A DNA stretch of 64,000 nt. Source: Aminipila sp963524205. Lineage in GTDB: Bacteria; Bacillota; Clostridia; Peptostreptococcales; Anaerovoracaceae. Both the position numbers and the translations under genes were made by a program. Position 1 is the first letter of the stretch, and each line of letters opens with the position of its first letter. Below are positions 8,526-17,828 of the stretch, in pieces. Where the stretch lies: the NCBI GenBank assembly GCA_963524205.1, contig CAURED010000001.1:62001-126000 (forward strand), in the 5' to 3' direction. The notes beneath the pieces were generated by a model. It did not search any database, was not told the origin of the DNA, and worked only from the letters and a program-made list of their open reading frames with translations.

Positions 8526-10721
8526 ATGTTAAGTATGGAACAATTTTTAGACGACCTTTTCGCTATTAACCCCCATTACGATGTGGAGTTAATAAGCAAA
8601 GCTTATAAAAAAGCTGAAAAAATGCATGAAGGGCAATTAAGAAAATCTGGAGAGCCGTATTTAATCCACCCAGTTGCAGTTGCAAAAATATTAGCTGAAA
8701 TTGGTATGGACGAAAATACAATTGTCGCAGGTTTACTTCATGATGTCGTCGAGGATACTCCATACACAAAGGAAGACTTAAAAGAAGACTTTGGCGAAGA
8801 AATAATGTTACTAGTTGATGGAGTTACAAAACTTAGTTCCATTGTTTTTGAAAGTAAAGAAGAAAGACAGGCCGAAAACCTTAGAAAAATGTTTTTGGCC
8901 ATGTCTAAAGATATTCGTGTCCTAATCATTAAACTAGCGGATCGGCTTCATAATCTTAGAACAATCAATTATATGAATGAAAATAAGATAATTGACAAAT
9001 GTAGAGAAACTCTTGAAATATATGCACCACTGGCAAGCAGATTGGGCATCTATACTATGAAATTTGAGTTAGAAGATATTGCTCTTAAATGCCTTGATAA
9101 AGAAGCTTATTATGAGTTGGTCAATGCGGTAAAAGCAAAAAAGGAAGAAAGAGAAGAACTAATTAATCAAGTAATTGATGAAATAAAGAGTAGTTTAGAT
9201 GATCTTAAAATTCATTATGATATAAATGGCAGATCGAAACATTTTTACAGTATTTATAAAAAAATGAAATATCAGCATAAGCAGATAGATGAGATATTTG
9301 ACTTAACTGCTGTAAGAATTATAGTTGACACCATTAAAGATTGCTATGCAGTACTTGGTATAGTTCATACTATGTGGAAACCAATCCCAGGCAGATTTAA
9401 AGATTATATAGCAATGCCCAAACCGAATATGTATCAATCTTTGCATACTACTGTAATTGGAGATAATGGAGAACCATTTGAAATCCAAATAAGGACTTAT
9501 GATATGCATAAAGTCGCAGAGCTTGGTATAGCCGCTCATTGGAAATACAAAGAGGGAATATCCTCTAAAGAGGTAAATGGCGAAGAAGTAAAACTGGCTT
9601 GGTTAAGACAAACCCTTGAATGGCAAAAAGAAATGAATGATCCTAAAGAATTCATGGAAACTCTTAAGGTTGATTTATTTGCGAGCCAGGTATTTGTATT
9701 TACTCCTGGAGGTGATGTTATAGAATTACCTGCAGGTTCCACACCGTTAGACTTTGCATTTAAAATTCATTCAGCTGTTGGCTATAAATGTGTTGGTGCT
9801 AAGGTTAATGGCAAAATGGTGCCAATTGACCACAGACTTGAAAATGGTAATATTGTGGAAATAGTTACTTCATCTAATTCTAAAGGGCCTAGCACTGATT
9901 GGTTAAAAATAGCTAAAAGCAGTCATGCCAGAAATAAGATTAGAGGTTTTTTAAAGAAAGAAAACAAGTCAGATAATGTTGAAAAAGGCAAAGAACTTTT
10001 AGAAAAATATCTGAGGAAAAAAGGCTATGATCCTATCCACATAATGAAAAATTCATATATTAATAAACTTGTAAAAAATTTGAACCTTACTTCGCATGAC
10101 GATTTATTTACTCAGCTGAGTTATGGCGGAGCTTTTTTGGGAAGGGTAGCAATTACCCTTATTGGCTATTTTCATGAGGAAAAACAAGAGGAACTTAAGA
10201 AAACAGAAAATAACATAACAAGTATTACTGTAAATGAAAAAAAGAAAAAACAAAACAACAATAAGGATCAGACAGGTGTTTCTGTTAAGGGGGTTGATAA
10301 TCTCCTTATTCGTTTTTCAAGGTGCTGCAATCCTGTACCTGGAGATGAAATAGTTGGATTTATAACAAAGGGCCGTGGTATTTCAGTGCATAGAAAAGAC
10401 TGTGTGAATATACTAACTATGCCTGAAATTGAAAGGAATAGATTTATTGAAGTAGAATGGGATGCAAATGAGGACACTAAATCTTATAATGCAGATATCT
10501 GCATTCTTTCAGAGGATCGAAAAGGACTTTTTTCGGACCTTTCCAGAGTTTGCGAAGATATGGATGTTCATATTACAGGTGTTAATGCAAAGAGTGCTAA
10601 AGATCAAATTATTAACATTACTATGACTTTATCTATTTCAAATACAAATCAGATGGAAAAGGTTTTACGCTCGCTTAGAAGTGTACCAGGTGTGGCTGAT
10701 GTATATAGGGCGATAACCTAA
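8526..10721 (+). CDS. relA: bifunctional (p)ppGpp synthetase/hydrolase
   Basis: This enzyme makes and degrades the stringent-response alarmone. The 731 residues contain the HD hydrolase domain with H48 and H72-D73 in HDVVEDT, suggesting active hydrolysis. The synthetase domain follows (GRSKHFYSIYKKMK near 237 and the MYQSLHTTV segment near 305), then a TGS domain with VFVFTPGGDV near 395. A zinc-finger-like helical region with paired cysteines (RCCNPVPGD) and a C-terminal ACT domain complete it. This is the standard long Rel of Firmicutes, followed by dtd as usual. An internal ATG at 8535 is an alternative start. Confidence 0.96.
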   Translation: MLSMEQFLDDLFAINPHYDVELISKAYKKAEKMHEGQLRKSGEPYLIHPVAVAKILAEIGMDENTIVAGLLHDVVEDTPYTKEDLKEDFGEEIMLLVDGVTKLSSIVFESKEERQAENLRKMFLAMSKDIRVLIIKLADRLHNLRTINYMNENKIIDKCRETLEIYAPLASRLGIYTMKFELEDIALKCLDKEAYYELVNAVKAKKEEREELINQVIDEIKSSLDDLKIHYDINGRSKHFYSIYKKMKYQHKQIDEIFDLTAVRIIVDTIKDCYAVLGIVHTMWKPIPGRFKDYIAMPKPNMYQSLHTTVIGDNGEPFEIQIRTYDMHKVAELGIAAHWKYKEGISSKEVNGEEVKLAWLRQTLEWQKEMNDPKEFMETLKVDLFASQVFVFTPGGDVIELPAGSTPLDFAFKIHSAVGYKCVGAKVNGKMVPIDHRLENGNIVEIVTSSNSKGPSTDWLKIAKSSHARNKIRGFLKKENKSDNVEKGKELLEKYLRKKGYDPIHIMKNSYINKLVKNLNLTSHDDLFTQLSYGGAFLGRVAITLIGYFHEEKQEELKKTENNITSITVNEKKKKQNNNKDQTGVSVKGVDNLLIRFSRCCNPVPGDEIVGFITKGRGISVHRKDCVNILTMPEIERNRFIEVEWDANEDTKSYNADICILSEDRKGLFSDLSRVCEDMDVHITGVNAKSAKDQIINITMTLSISNTNQMEKVLRSLRSVPGVADVYRAIT

Positions 10722-10776
10722 AAAGAATAAATATACGGTAAAAAAATTATGTAAACCATATTGGTTTGGAGGCAGC

Positions 10777-11226
10777 ATGAGGGCGGTTGTACAAAGAGTA
10801 ACGGACGGTGATGTAACCGTTGAAGGAAAGGTTACGGGAGCAATAAATAGAGGATTTGTGGTTCTGTTAGGCGTTGAGGACACTGATGATATAAAAGATG
10901 TAAATTATATTGTGGATAAAGTTGCTGGCTTACGGGTTTTTGAAGATGAAGATGATAAAATGAATCTTTCATTAATGGATGTTGGTGGCCAGGTTTTAGC
11001 CGTTTCTCAGTTCACTTTACTGGGTGATGCAAGAAAAGGGAAAAGGCCAAGTTTTATAAAAGCAGCCAGACCTGAAAAAGCCAAAGAGCTTTACAATGAA
11101 TTTGTTAAGCAGATAAAAGAAAAAGGGATTTTTACAGGAGAAGGTATATTCCAAGCAGATATGCTTGTAAGGATTAACAATGATGGACCTGTAACCATAT
11201 TACTAGATAGTAAAAAATTGTTTTAA
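10777..11226 (+). CDS. dtd: D-aminoacyl-tRNA deacylase
   Basis: The enzyme hydrolyses D-amino acids from mischarged tRNA and so keeps them out of proteins. It is 149 residues, the normal length. The two family signatures are present: SQFTLLGD at 77-84 and the GPVT element near 138-141 that form the cross-subunit chiral-proofreading pocket. The start has a strong site (TTTGGAGGC). Position right after relA is conserved across Firmicutes. Confidence 0.95.
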   Translation: MRAVVQRVTDGDVTVEGKVTGAINRGFVVLLGVEDTDDIKDVNYIVDKVAGLRVFEDEDDKMNLSLMDVGGQVLAVSQFTLLGDARKGKRPSFIKAARPEKAKELYNEFVKQIKEKGIFTGEGIFQADMLVRINNDGPVTILLDSKKLF

Positions 11227-11242
11227 AAGGTGGAGAGAGTAT

Positions 11243-11863
11243 ATGCAGATAAATTGTATACCAAGTGGAGCTTTGGGTGTAAACACTTATTATGTGAGAG
11301 ACGAAAATACGAATAAAGGTTTTATTGTAGATCCAGGTGGATTCAGTCCAAGTATGGAAAATTTAATAAAAAAAGATCGTTGCGATGTTGAGTATATCAT
11401 TCTTACTCATGGACATGGAGATCATATTGGTGGTGTTAAGGATTATTTGTCTTTATTTCCAAATGCACAGTTAGTGGCTTGTATTCACGAAAAAGAATTT
11501 CTTGCTAATCCAAGATTAAATATGTCAAGAGATTGTTGTGGCACAGAAATAGGGCTTGAAGCTAATATTTGGGTTGATGATAATGATACTCTTGAAATCG
11601 GTGGCTTGAGGCTTAAATTTCTTTATACACCAGGTCATACCCCAGGTGGAATGTGTATTTTAGTAGGCAATGTACTATTTAGTGGGGATACTTTATTCCA
11701 GCAGTCAATTGGCAGAACTGATTTTCCAGGAGGCTCATTTCCTCAGCTAAAAAATGCCATTCATACAAAGCTGTTTACTCTTCCGGAGGATACAATGGTT
11801 TATCCAGGGCACATGGGTTCTACAAATATAGGCCTTGAAAAGAGGAGTAATCCATTTGTATAA
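11243..11863 (+). CDS. metallo-beta-lactamase fold hydrolase, glyoxalase II-like
   Basis: A 206-residue metal hydrolase of the glyoxalase II/YqgX group. The metal motif THGHGDHIGG is at 55-64 (H56, H58, D60, H61), followed by the later family elements TPGHTPGG, SGDTLF and a 'VYPGHMGST' histidine. In this group the substrate is often a thioester such as S-lactoylglutathione or an analogue; which one applies here is unknown. It lies between dtd and hemZ, as in many Clostridia, and overlaps hemZ by eight bases, implying translational coupling. Confidence 0.88.
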   Translation: MQINCIPSGALGVNTYYVRDENTNKGFIVDPGGFSPSMENLIKKDRCDVEYIILTHGHGDHIGGVKDYLSLFPNAQLVACIHEKEFLANPRLNMSRDCCGTEIGLEANIWVDDNDTLEIGGLRLKFLYTPGHTPGGMCILVGNVLFSGDTLFQQSIGRTDFPGGSFPQLKNAIHTKLFTLPEDTMVYPGHMGSTNIGLEKRSNPFV

Positions 11864-13247
11864 AATAATATTAAACGGAATAACAAATAAATATGAATAC
11901 GATGAGTTAATAAAAGTATTCCTTAGACCGGAAGAATATACTTTATATTGTGATTTAGATAAAAATGATAGTATTGGTATAAATGAAAATAAAAATTTTG
12001 GATATGACCAGTTGCTTGAATTTAATGAAACAGAGAAAAATATCCTTAAACAAGCTATATACCAAGAATTATCGATTTTAACTGGTAAAAAGCCTGAATG
12101 GGGTATACACACTGGAGTAAGGCCAGTAAAACTTGTTGGTGAACTTTTTAATAAGCTGGAATCTATGGAACTTGTCATAGATAAGCTTAAAAATTTTTAT
12201 CTTTTTAATGATGAAAAAATTTCTTTAATATGTAACATATACCAAACACAGCAAAAAATTTTAGATACACCAGTACAAAATGGTATTGGACTTTATATTG
12301 GTATACCTTTTTGTCCAACCAGGTGTTTGTACTGTTCTTTTACTTCTAATCAATCAGAACCTGATAAAATCCAAGAATATATGGAAGCCTTATATAAAGA
12401 AATCAGGCATACGGGTAAAAGGATGGCACAAATAGGAATGTATCCTGAATCTATATATATAGGTGGAGGAACGCCTACAACACTTAATTCAGAGCAATTG
12501 GACAAATTGTTACATGAAGTTAATAGTGCTTATGATTTAAGCAGAACTAAAGAATTTACTGTAGAAGCTGGCAGACCAGATACTATAACACTTGAGAAAC
12601 TTCAGGTATTAAAAAAGAATGGTATTGAAAGGATTAGTATTAATCCGCAAACAATGAAAGATAGAACTTTAGAACTAATAGGCCGTGCTCATAATAGTAA
12701 TGATATATTAAATGCATTTAAAATGGCAAGAAGTGTGGGAATTCCTATTATTAATACGGATATTATTGCCGGTCTTCCAGAAGAAACGCTTGAAGATTTT
12801 GAAAATACTATTAATACTATGATTGAACTTGGAGCTGAAAATATAACTGTGCATACTTTAGCAGTCAAAAGGGCATCCAGATTAATTGATATGGATAGTG
12901 ATTTTCATTATAAGCAGGCAATTGTAGTGAAAGATATGCTTGCCTTATCAAAGGATAAGCTTTATAAAAATGATTATAAGCCGTATTATCTTTACAGACA
13001 GAAACACATGGCCGGCAGTTTAGAAAATGTAGGTTATGCCAAGACTGGATGTGAGGGCATTTATAATATAAGGATAATGGAGGAGCATCAGACGGTTGTT
13101 GCTCTTGGTGCTGGTGGAATATCAAAAGCATATTATCCAGAAGAGAACCGCCTTGAAAGGGTTCCAAATGTATCTAATTTTGAAATTTATATATCAAGAT
13201 TGAACGAAATGTTACAGAGAAAAGACGATAATTTATTTAGGAGGTAG
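11856..13247 (+). CDS. hemZ: radical SAM coproporphyrinogen III oxidase family protein HemZ
   Basis: HemZ belongs to the oxygen-independent coproporphyrinogen oxidase-like radical SAM proteins. An N-terminal domain of about 150 residues precedes the cluster motif PFCPTRCLYCSF (CxxxCxxC) and a 'GGGTPTTL' SAM-binding stretch. The longest frame starts at 11835, but that TTG lies upstream of the binding site AGAGGAG. I choose TTG at 11856, which follows that site by eight bases and gives 463 residues. HemZ-type proteins are annotated as coproporphyrinogen dehydrogenases, but activity in strict anaerobes is often unproven; no other haem genes are nearby. Confidence 0.88.
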   Translation: MYKIILNGITNKYEYDELIKVFLRPEEYTLYCDLDKNDSIGINENKNFGYDQLLEFNETEKNILKQAIYQELSILTGKKPEWGIHTGVRPVKLVGELFNKLESMELVIDKLKNFYLFNDEKISLICNIYQTQQKILDTPVQNGIGLYIGIPFCPTRCLYCSFTSNQSEPDKIQEYMEALYKEIRHTGKRMAQIGMYPESIYIGGGTPTTLNSEQLDKLLHEVNSAYDLSRTKEFTVEAGRPDTITLEKLQVLKKNGIERISINPQTMKDRTLELIGRAHNSNDILNAFKMARSVGIPIINTDIIAGLPEETLEDFENTINTMIELGAENITVHTLAVKRASRLIDMDSDFHYKQAIVVKDMLALSKDKLYKNDYKPYYLYRQKHMAGSLENVGYAKTGCEGIYNIRIMEEHQTVVALGAGGISKAYYPEENRLERVPNVSNFEIYISRLNEMLQRKDDNLFRR

Positions 13248-13252
13248 TTTTA

Positions 13253-14506
13253 ATGTTAACAAATGCGCCAAAAGGTACAAAAGATGTTATGCCAAATCAG
13301 GTGTATAAATGGCATTTTGTTGAAAAAGCCTTTTCTGATATATGTCAGAAATATGGATTTAAAGAAGTAAGGACCCCTATTTTTGAGCATACAGAATTAT
13401 TTACAAGGGGTGTTGGTGATACTACTGATATAGTAGAGAAGCAGATGTATACCTTTGAAGATTATGCAAAACGAAGTATAACTTTAAAACCAGAAGGTAC
13501 TTCGCCTGCTGTAAGAGCTTTTGTTGAACATAAGCAGTTTGCTGAAGTTCAGCCTACAAAAATGTATTATGATATACCTTGTTTTAGATATGAAAAACCA
13601 CAATCTGGAAGGCTTAGAGAATTTCATCAATTTGGAATTGAAATTTTTGGAACAAATAATATGATGGCAGATGCTGAAGTTATCTGTCTTGCATATGACT
13701 TCTTAAATTCTCTGGGAATTAAAGATTTAGAATTAAGAATTAACAGCATTGGCTGTCCAAAATGCAGAGAAAAACACAGAACTGCTTTAAGAGAATTTTT
13801 GAAGCCTAAGTATGATCAGCTTTGTGATACGTGCAAAGGCAGATATGATAGGAATCCTTTAAGAATTCTTGACTGTAAATCTGAAATTTGTCAAGAATTA
13901 GGAAAGGGTGCACCTATGATGCTGGACTACTTATGCGATGAATGCAAGGATGCATTTGCAGATTTACAAAAAAATTTAACCGCTATGGGTGTTGAATTTA
14001 TTGTTGACCCAGGCATTGTAAGAGGGCTTGACTATTATACAAAAACTGCATTTGAATTTGTTTCAAATAAAATTGGTGCACAAGGAACTGTATGCGGTGG
14101 AGGTCGCTATGACCACCTTATCGAACAAATTGGTGGTCCTGCAACTCCTGGTGTTGGATTCGGGCTTGGAATTGAAAGATTGTTATTGACTTTAGAGGCT
14201 AATGAAATTGAGATTCCTGAACCAGACCCTGTAGATGTATTTATTGCAGTTATGGGTGAACCCGCTAAAGAATATGGACTTTTACTTATGAGAAAATTGA
14301 GATTAGAAGGTGTAAAAGCTGAAATGGATCTCCTTGCAAGAAATTTCAAGGGACAGTTTAAATATGCAGATAGAATTCATGCTAAATATACGGTTGTAAT
14401 TGGAGACAATGAACTTCATGAAGGTAAACTTACAATTAAAACAATGGCTACATCAGAGCAGAAAGTTGTTGCAATTGACAATATTATTGAGGAATTAAAA
14501 AAGTAA
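13253..14506 (+). CDS. hisS: histidyl-tRNA synthetase
   Basis: A class II synthetase that charges tRNA-His. The 417 residues show the family N-terminus (PKGTKDVMP), motif 2 with FRYEKPQSGRLREFHQFG, the histidine-binding elements RGLDYYTKTAFEF and GGGRYDHL, motif 3 GFGLGIERLLL, and a C-terminal anticodon domain. The binding site GGAGG overlaps the stop of hemZ. It precedes aspS by 17 bases, a conserved Firmicute pair. No T-box leader is present. Confidence 0.97.
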   Translation: MLTNAPKGTKDVMPNQVYKWHFVEKAFSDICQKYGFKEVRTPIFEHTELFTRGVGDTTDIVEKQMYTFEDYAKRSITLKPEGTSPAVRAFVEHKQFAEVQPTKMYYDIPCFRYEKPQSGRLREFHQFGIEIFGTNNMMADAEVICLAYDFLNSLGIKDLELRINSIGCPKCREKHRTALREFLKPKYDQLCDTCKGRYDRNPLRILDCKSEICQELGKGAPMMLDYLCDECKDAFADLQKNLTAMGVEFIVDPGIVRGLDYYTKTAFEFVSNKIGAQGTVCGGGRYDHLIEQIGGPATPGVGFGLGIERLLLTLEANEIEIPEPDPVDVFIAVMGEPAKEYGLLLMRKLRLEGVKAEMDLLARNFKGQFKYADRIHAKYTVVIGDNELHEGKLTIKTMATSEQKVVAIDNIIEELKK

Positions 14507-14523
14507 GATAGGAGATATAAATA

Positions 14524-16290
14524 ATGAGCAATGTTTTTAAGAGAACACACATGTGCGGCATTTTGAATTCAGGCAATATTGATGAAAGTGTTGTATTAAA
14601 TGGATGGATTCAAAAAAGAAGAAATCTTGGAGGCCTTATTTTCTGCGATTTAAGAGATAAGACTGGTATTGTTCAGGTTGTTTTTGATGATAAAATTCCT
14701 CAAGAGCTTTTTGAATGCGCTGACAAACTTAGAAGTGAATATGTTGTTGGAATTAAGGGTACAGTTAAAGAAAGACAATCAAAAAATCCTGATATTCCTA
14801 CAGGAGATATTGAAGTTTTTGCTAATGACTTAGTTATCTATTCAGAAGCAGAAACTCCACCGATTTACATTAAAGACGATGATAATGTTGATGATAATTT
14901 AAGGTTAAAATACAGATACTTAGATTTAAGAAAACTTAAAATGCAGAAGAACCTTACTTTCAGACATAGCATAGCAAAACTTGCAAGAGACTATTTTGAC
15001 AGTCAAGGCTTTACTGAAGTTGAAACTCCTATGCTTATAAAGCCTACACCAGAAGGTGCAAGAGACTATCTTGTACCAAGTAGAGTTAATCCTGGTCAAT
15101 TCTATGCATTACCACAGTCGCCACAGATGTTCAAGCAGCTTCTAATGGTTGGTGGTACAGATAGATATATGCAGATTGTTAAGTGCTTCAGAGATGAAGA
15201 CCTTAGAGCAGACAGACAACCTGAGTTTACACAGATTGACCTTGAAATGTCATTTGTTGACGTCGACGATGTTATTGAAATTCAGGAAGGTTTCTTAAAA
15301 AAATTAATGAAAGAAATCATGAATGTTGAAATCCGAACCCCATTTCCAAGACTTTCCTATGATGAAGCTATGGAAAGATACGGAAGTGATAAACCAGATA
15401 CTAGATTTGGCTTTGAACTGAAGAAATTAAATGATGTAGTTGCTGGGACTGAATTTAAAGTATTTGCCGATGCATTACTAAACAATGGTGATGTAAGAGG
15501 TATAAACATTGATGGTGGTTCAGAACATTTCAGCAGAAAAGATTTAGATAAGCTGACAGATTCCGCAAAGCATTATGGAGCCAAGGGACTTGTATGGATG
15601 AGAATTACAGATAATGAAATTAATTCATCTGTTAATAAGTTCTTTACTCAGGAACAACTTTGTGAAATTGCAGCTATATTTGATGCAAAATCAGGAGACT
15701 TGATTCTTATAGCTGCAGATAAGGCTAAGGTAGTATTTGATACGCTTGGATTTCTTAGAAGAGAAATTGCTGGAAGACTTGGACTTCTTGATGATACACA
15801 GTACAATTTCTTATGGGTTGTTGACTTCCCATTATTTGAATATGATGATGAAACAGATTCTTATTCTGCTATGCACCATCCATTTACATGTCCTAGACTC
15901 GAGGATGTACCTATGCTTGACACTGAACCTGGAAAGGTTAAAGCTCAAGCTTATGATATCGTTCTTAATGGTGTAGAACTTGGTGGAGGAAGCATCAGAA
16001 TTCATGACAAGAATCTTCAAGCTAAAATGTTCGAAGTACTTGGATTATCTAAAGAGGAATGTGACAGCAAATTTGGTTTCTTGTTGGAAGCCTTTAAATA
16101 TGGAACACCTCCTCATGGTGGATTAGCATATGGTCTTGACAGACTTGTAATGCTTCTGTCCTGGCAGCATAGCATTAGAGAAGTTATTGCATTTCCTAAG
16201 AATCAGGCAGCACAATGTATGGTAAGTGAAGCTCCTGCTTGTGCATCTGAGGAACAACTGGAAGAACTTGGAATTAAAATCAGAGGGTAA
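14524..16290 (+). CDS. aspS: aspartyl-tRNA synthetase
   Basis: A class II synthetase charging tRNA-Asp (and tRNA-Asn in species with the indirect Asn pathway). The 588 residues show an N-terminal OB-fold anticodon domain (1-110), the YRYLDLRK link, motif 2 FRDEDLRADRQPEFTQID, a bacterial GAD insertion (about 290-410) and motif 3 GLAYGLDRLVMLL. Whether it is discriminating cannot be read by eye. nadD begins 28 bases later. Confidence 0.97.
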   Translation: MSNVFKRTHMCGILNSGNIDESVVLNGWIQKRRNLGGLIFCDLRDKTGIVQVVFDDKIPQELFECADKLRSEYVVGIKGTVKERQSKNPDIPTGDIEVFANDLVIYSEAETPPIYIKDDDNVDDNLRLKYRYLDLRKLKMQKNLTFRHSIAKLARDYFDSQGFTEVETPMLIKPTPEGARDYLVPSRVNPGQFYALPQSPQMFKQLLMVGGTDRYMQIVKCFRDEDLRADRQPEFTQIDLEMSFVDVDDVIEIQEGFLKKLMKEIMNVEIRTPFPRLSYDEAMERYGSDKPDTRFGFELKKLNDVVAGTEFKVFADALLNNGDVRGINIDGGSEHFSRKDLDKLTDSAKHYGAKGLVWMRITDNEINSSVNKFFTQEQLCEIAAIFDAKSGDLILIAADKAKVVFDTLGFLRREIAGRLGLLDDTQYNFLWVVDFPLFEYDDETDSYSAMHHPFTCPRLEDVPMLDTEPGKVKAQAYDIVLNGVELGGGSIRIHDKNLQAKMFEVLGLSKEECDSKFGFLLEAFKYGTPPHGGLAYGLDRLVMLLSWQHSIREVIAFPKNQAAQCMVSEAPACASEEQLEELGIKIRG

Positions 16291-16318
16291 AATAAGTTCT
16301 TTCTTAAGTGGGGAAGTT

Positions 16319-16924
16319 ATGAACAAAATAGGAATATACGGGGGAAGCTTTGATCCTATACATTGGGGACATATACAGCTGGCTTTGCAGGCAAAAAGGG
16401 AATTACATTTGGATAAAGTAATTTTTATGCCAGCAAAATACCAGCCCTTTAAGATGGATATGAAAGTTACCTCTGAAGAACATAGAGTAAATATGTTAAT
16501 ACAAGCACTGCAAGGGAAAAAAGGCCTTGAAATATCTTATGCAGAGCTTGAAATCGATGAAATTTCATATACTATTAACACTTTAAGGCGAATAAGAACT
16601 TTTTTTAATAGTGATACTGAATTCTTCTTTATCTTAGGTACAGATTCATTTTTAAATATTGAATTCTGGTATAAGTCAAAAGAATTATTACGTGATTTTA
16701 GTTTTGCCATAGGCAGTAGACCTGGTTACAAAGAAGATCAATTAAAATGCTGTATAGACAGGATAAGAGCGGTTTATAATACTAATATTATATTGTTAAA
16801 TAATGAAGAATTACCAATTTCTTCAACTGATATAAAAACTCGTGTTAAAATGGGGAAAAGTATTAAAGATCTTGTTCCAGAGGTTGTAGAAAGGTATATT
16901 CATGAAAACGGGCTGTATAAATGA
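16319..16924 (+). CDS. nadD: nicotinate-nucleotide adenylyltransferase
   Basis: NadD converts nicotinate mononucleotide plus ATP to deamido-NAD in NAD synthesis. The 201 residues begin with the nucleotidyltransferase loop GGSFDPIHWGH (the [H/T]xGH motif) and end with the SSTDIKTRVK signature. The frame is open upstream to 16226 inside aspS, but ATG 16319 has a good site (GGGGAAG) and starts right at the family N-terminus. It overlaps yqeK by 23 bases. Confidence 0.95.
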   Translation: MNKIGIYGGSFDPIHWGHIQLALQAKRELHLDKVIFMPAKYQPFKMDMKVTSEEHRVNMLIQALQGKKGLEISYAELEIDEISYTINTLRRIRTFFNSDTEFFFILGTDSFLNIEFWYKSKELLRDFSFAIGSRPGYKEDQLKCCIDRIRAVYNTNIILLNNEELPISSTDIKTRVKMGKSIKDLVPEVVERYIHENGLYK

Positions 16925-17462
16925 TTATATAGAACAAAATTTATCTGAAAAGAGAAAACAACATATCTATGCTGTTAGGGATATCGCTTTAGAACTATCA
17001 GCTTTATATGGCACTGATATAAAAAAAGCAGAAATTGCGGCACTATTTCATGATATGTTCAGAGAAATATCTTTGCAGAAAATGAATGAATATGTTAAGC
17101 AATTTAAATTAGGTTCAAAATATCTAAATAATAGAAATTTAGCTCATGGTAAAGTTGCAGCAGTTATTATGACAAAAGATTATGGCATTACGGATAAAGA
17201 TATTTTAAATGCGGTAAGTTATCACACTACAGGCAGACTAAATATGTCACAACTGGAAAAAATAATATATTTAGCTGATGCCATAGAACCAAATAGAGAA
17301 TATCCAGGAGTAGATGAGCTAAGGAAAGCTGCATTTGTTAATTTGGACGAAGCTTGTATATTATCATTATCAAGAACTATTGATTATGTTAAATCACAAA
17401 ATTTATTTTTAGATGAAGATACTGTAGAAGCAAGAGATTACTTAAAAGGATTGAAAATTTAA
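16902..17462 (+). CDS. yqeK: HD-domain hydrolase YqeK (Ap4A hydrolase)
   Basis: YqeK proteins are symmetrical Ap4A hydrolases of the HD superfamily, cutting diadenosine tetraphosphate to two ADP. The 186-residue protein has the metal motif ALFHDMFRE near residue 48, a second histidine in LAHGKVAA, and YHTTGR plus the ADAIEPNR signature further on. The start ATG lies inside the end of nadD with GAAAGG nine bases upstream. The nadD-yqeK-rsfS-leuS order is standard in Firmicutes. Confidence 0.93.
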   Translation: MKTGCINDYIEQNLSEKRKQHIYAVRDIALELSALYGTDIKKAEIAALFHDMFREISLQKMNEYVKQFKLGSKYLNNRNLAHGKVAAVIMTKDYGITDKDILNAVSYHTTGRLNMSQLEKIIYLADAIEPNREYPGVDELRKAAFVNLDEACILSLSRTIDYVKSQNLFLDEDTVEARDYLKGLKI

Positions 17463-17474
17463 AGGAGATTCTAG

Positions 17475-17825
17475 ATGAATAGTAAAGAAATAGCATTATT
17501 GGCAACTAAAGTTTTAGACCAAAAAAAGGCACAGGATATCGTATGTATTGATATTAGCGTTAAATCTTCATTTGCTGATTATTTTGTTTTGGCCTCAGGT
17601 AATAGCGAAAGACAAATCAAATCACTAAGTGATGATATTGACGATGAATTTGCAAAAAATGAAATGTTTGCAAAAAGTATAGAAGGACAAGCTAGTTCTG
17701 GTTGGATTCTCATGGATTATGGTGACGTAATAGTAAATGTTTTAACTACAGAAATGCGCCAGAGATACAACATTGAAAAGGTTTGGGGCGATTGTGAATT
17801 TTTAGAACTTGATTTGGAGGATTAA
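17475..17825 (+). CDS. rsfS: ribosome silencing factor RsfS
   Basis: RsfS binds ribosomal protein uL14 and blocks joining of the subunits in starvation. The 116 residues carry the core ADYFVLASGNSERQI (about 35-49) and the C-terminal GWILMDYGDVIVNV segment. The binding site AAAGGAGATT precedes the ATG. leuS starts three bases after the stop. Confidence 0.95.
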   Translation: MNSKEIALLATKVLDQKKAQDIVCIDISVKSSFADYFVLASGNSERQIKSLSDDIDDEFAKNEMFAKSIEGQASSGWILMDYGDVIVNVLTTEMRQRYNIEKVWGDCEFLELDLED

Positions 17826-17828
17826 TCG

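Noticed and set aside
11747..12178. Long antisense frame (143 codons) over the MBL-hemZ junction
   Set aside because: It lies opposite two well-conserved genes, has no binding site and its product is not protein-like.
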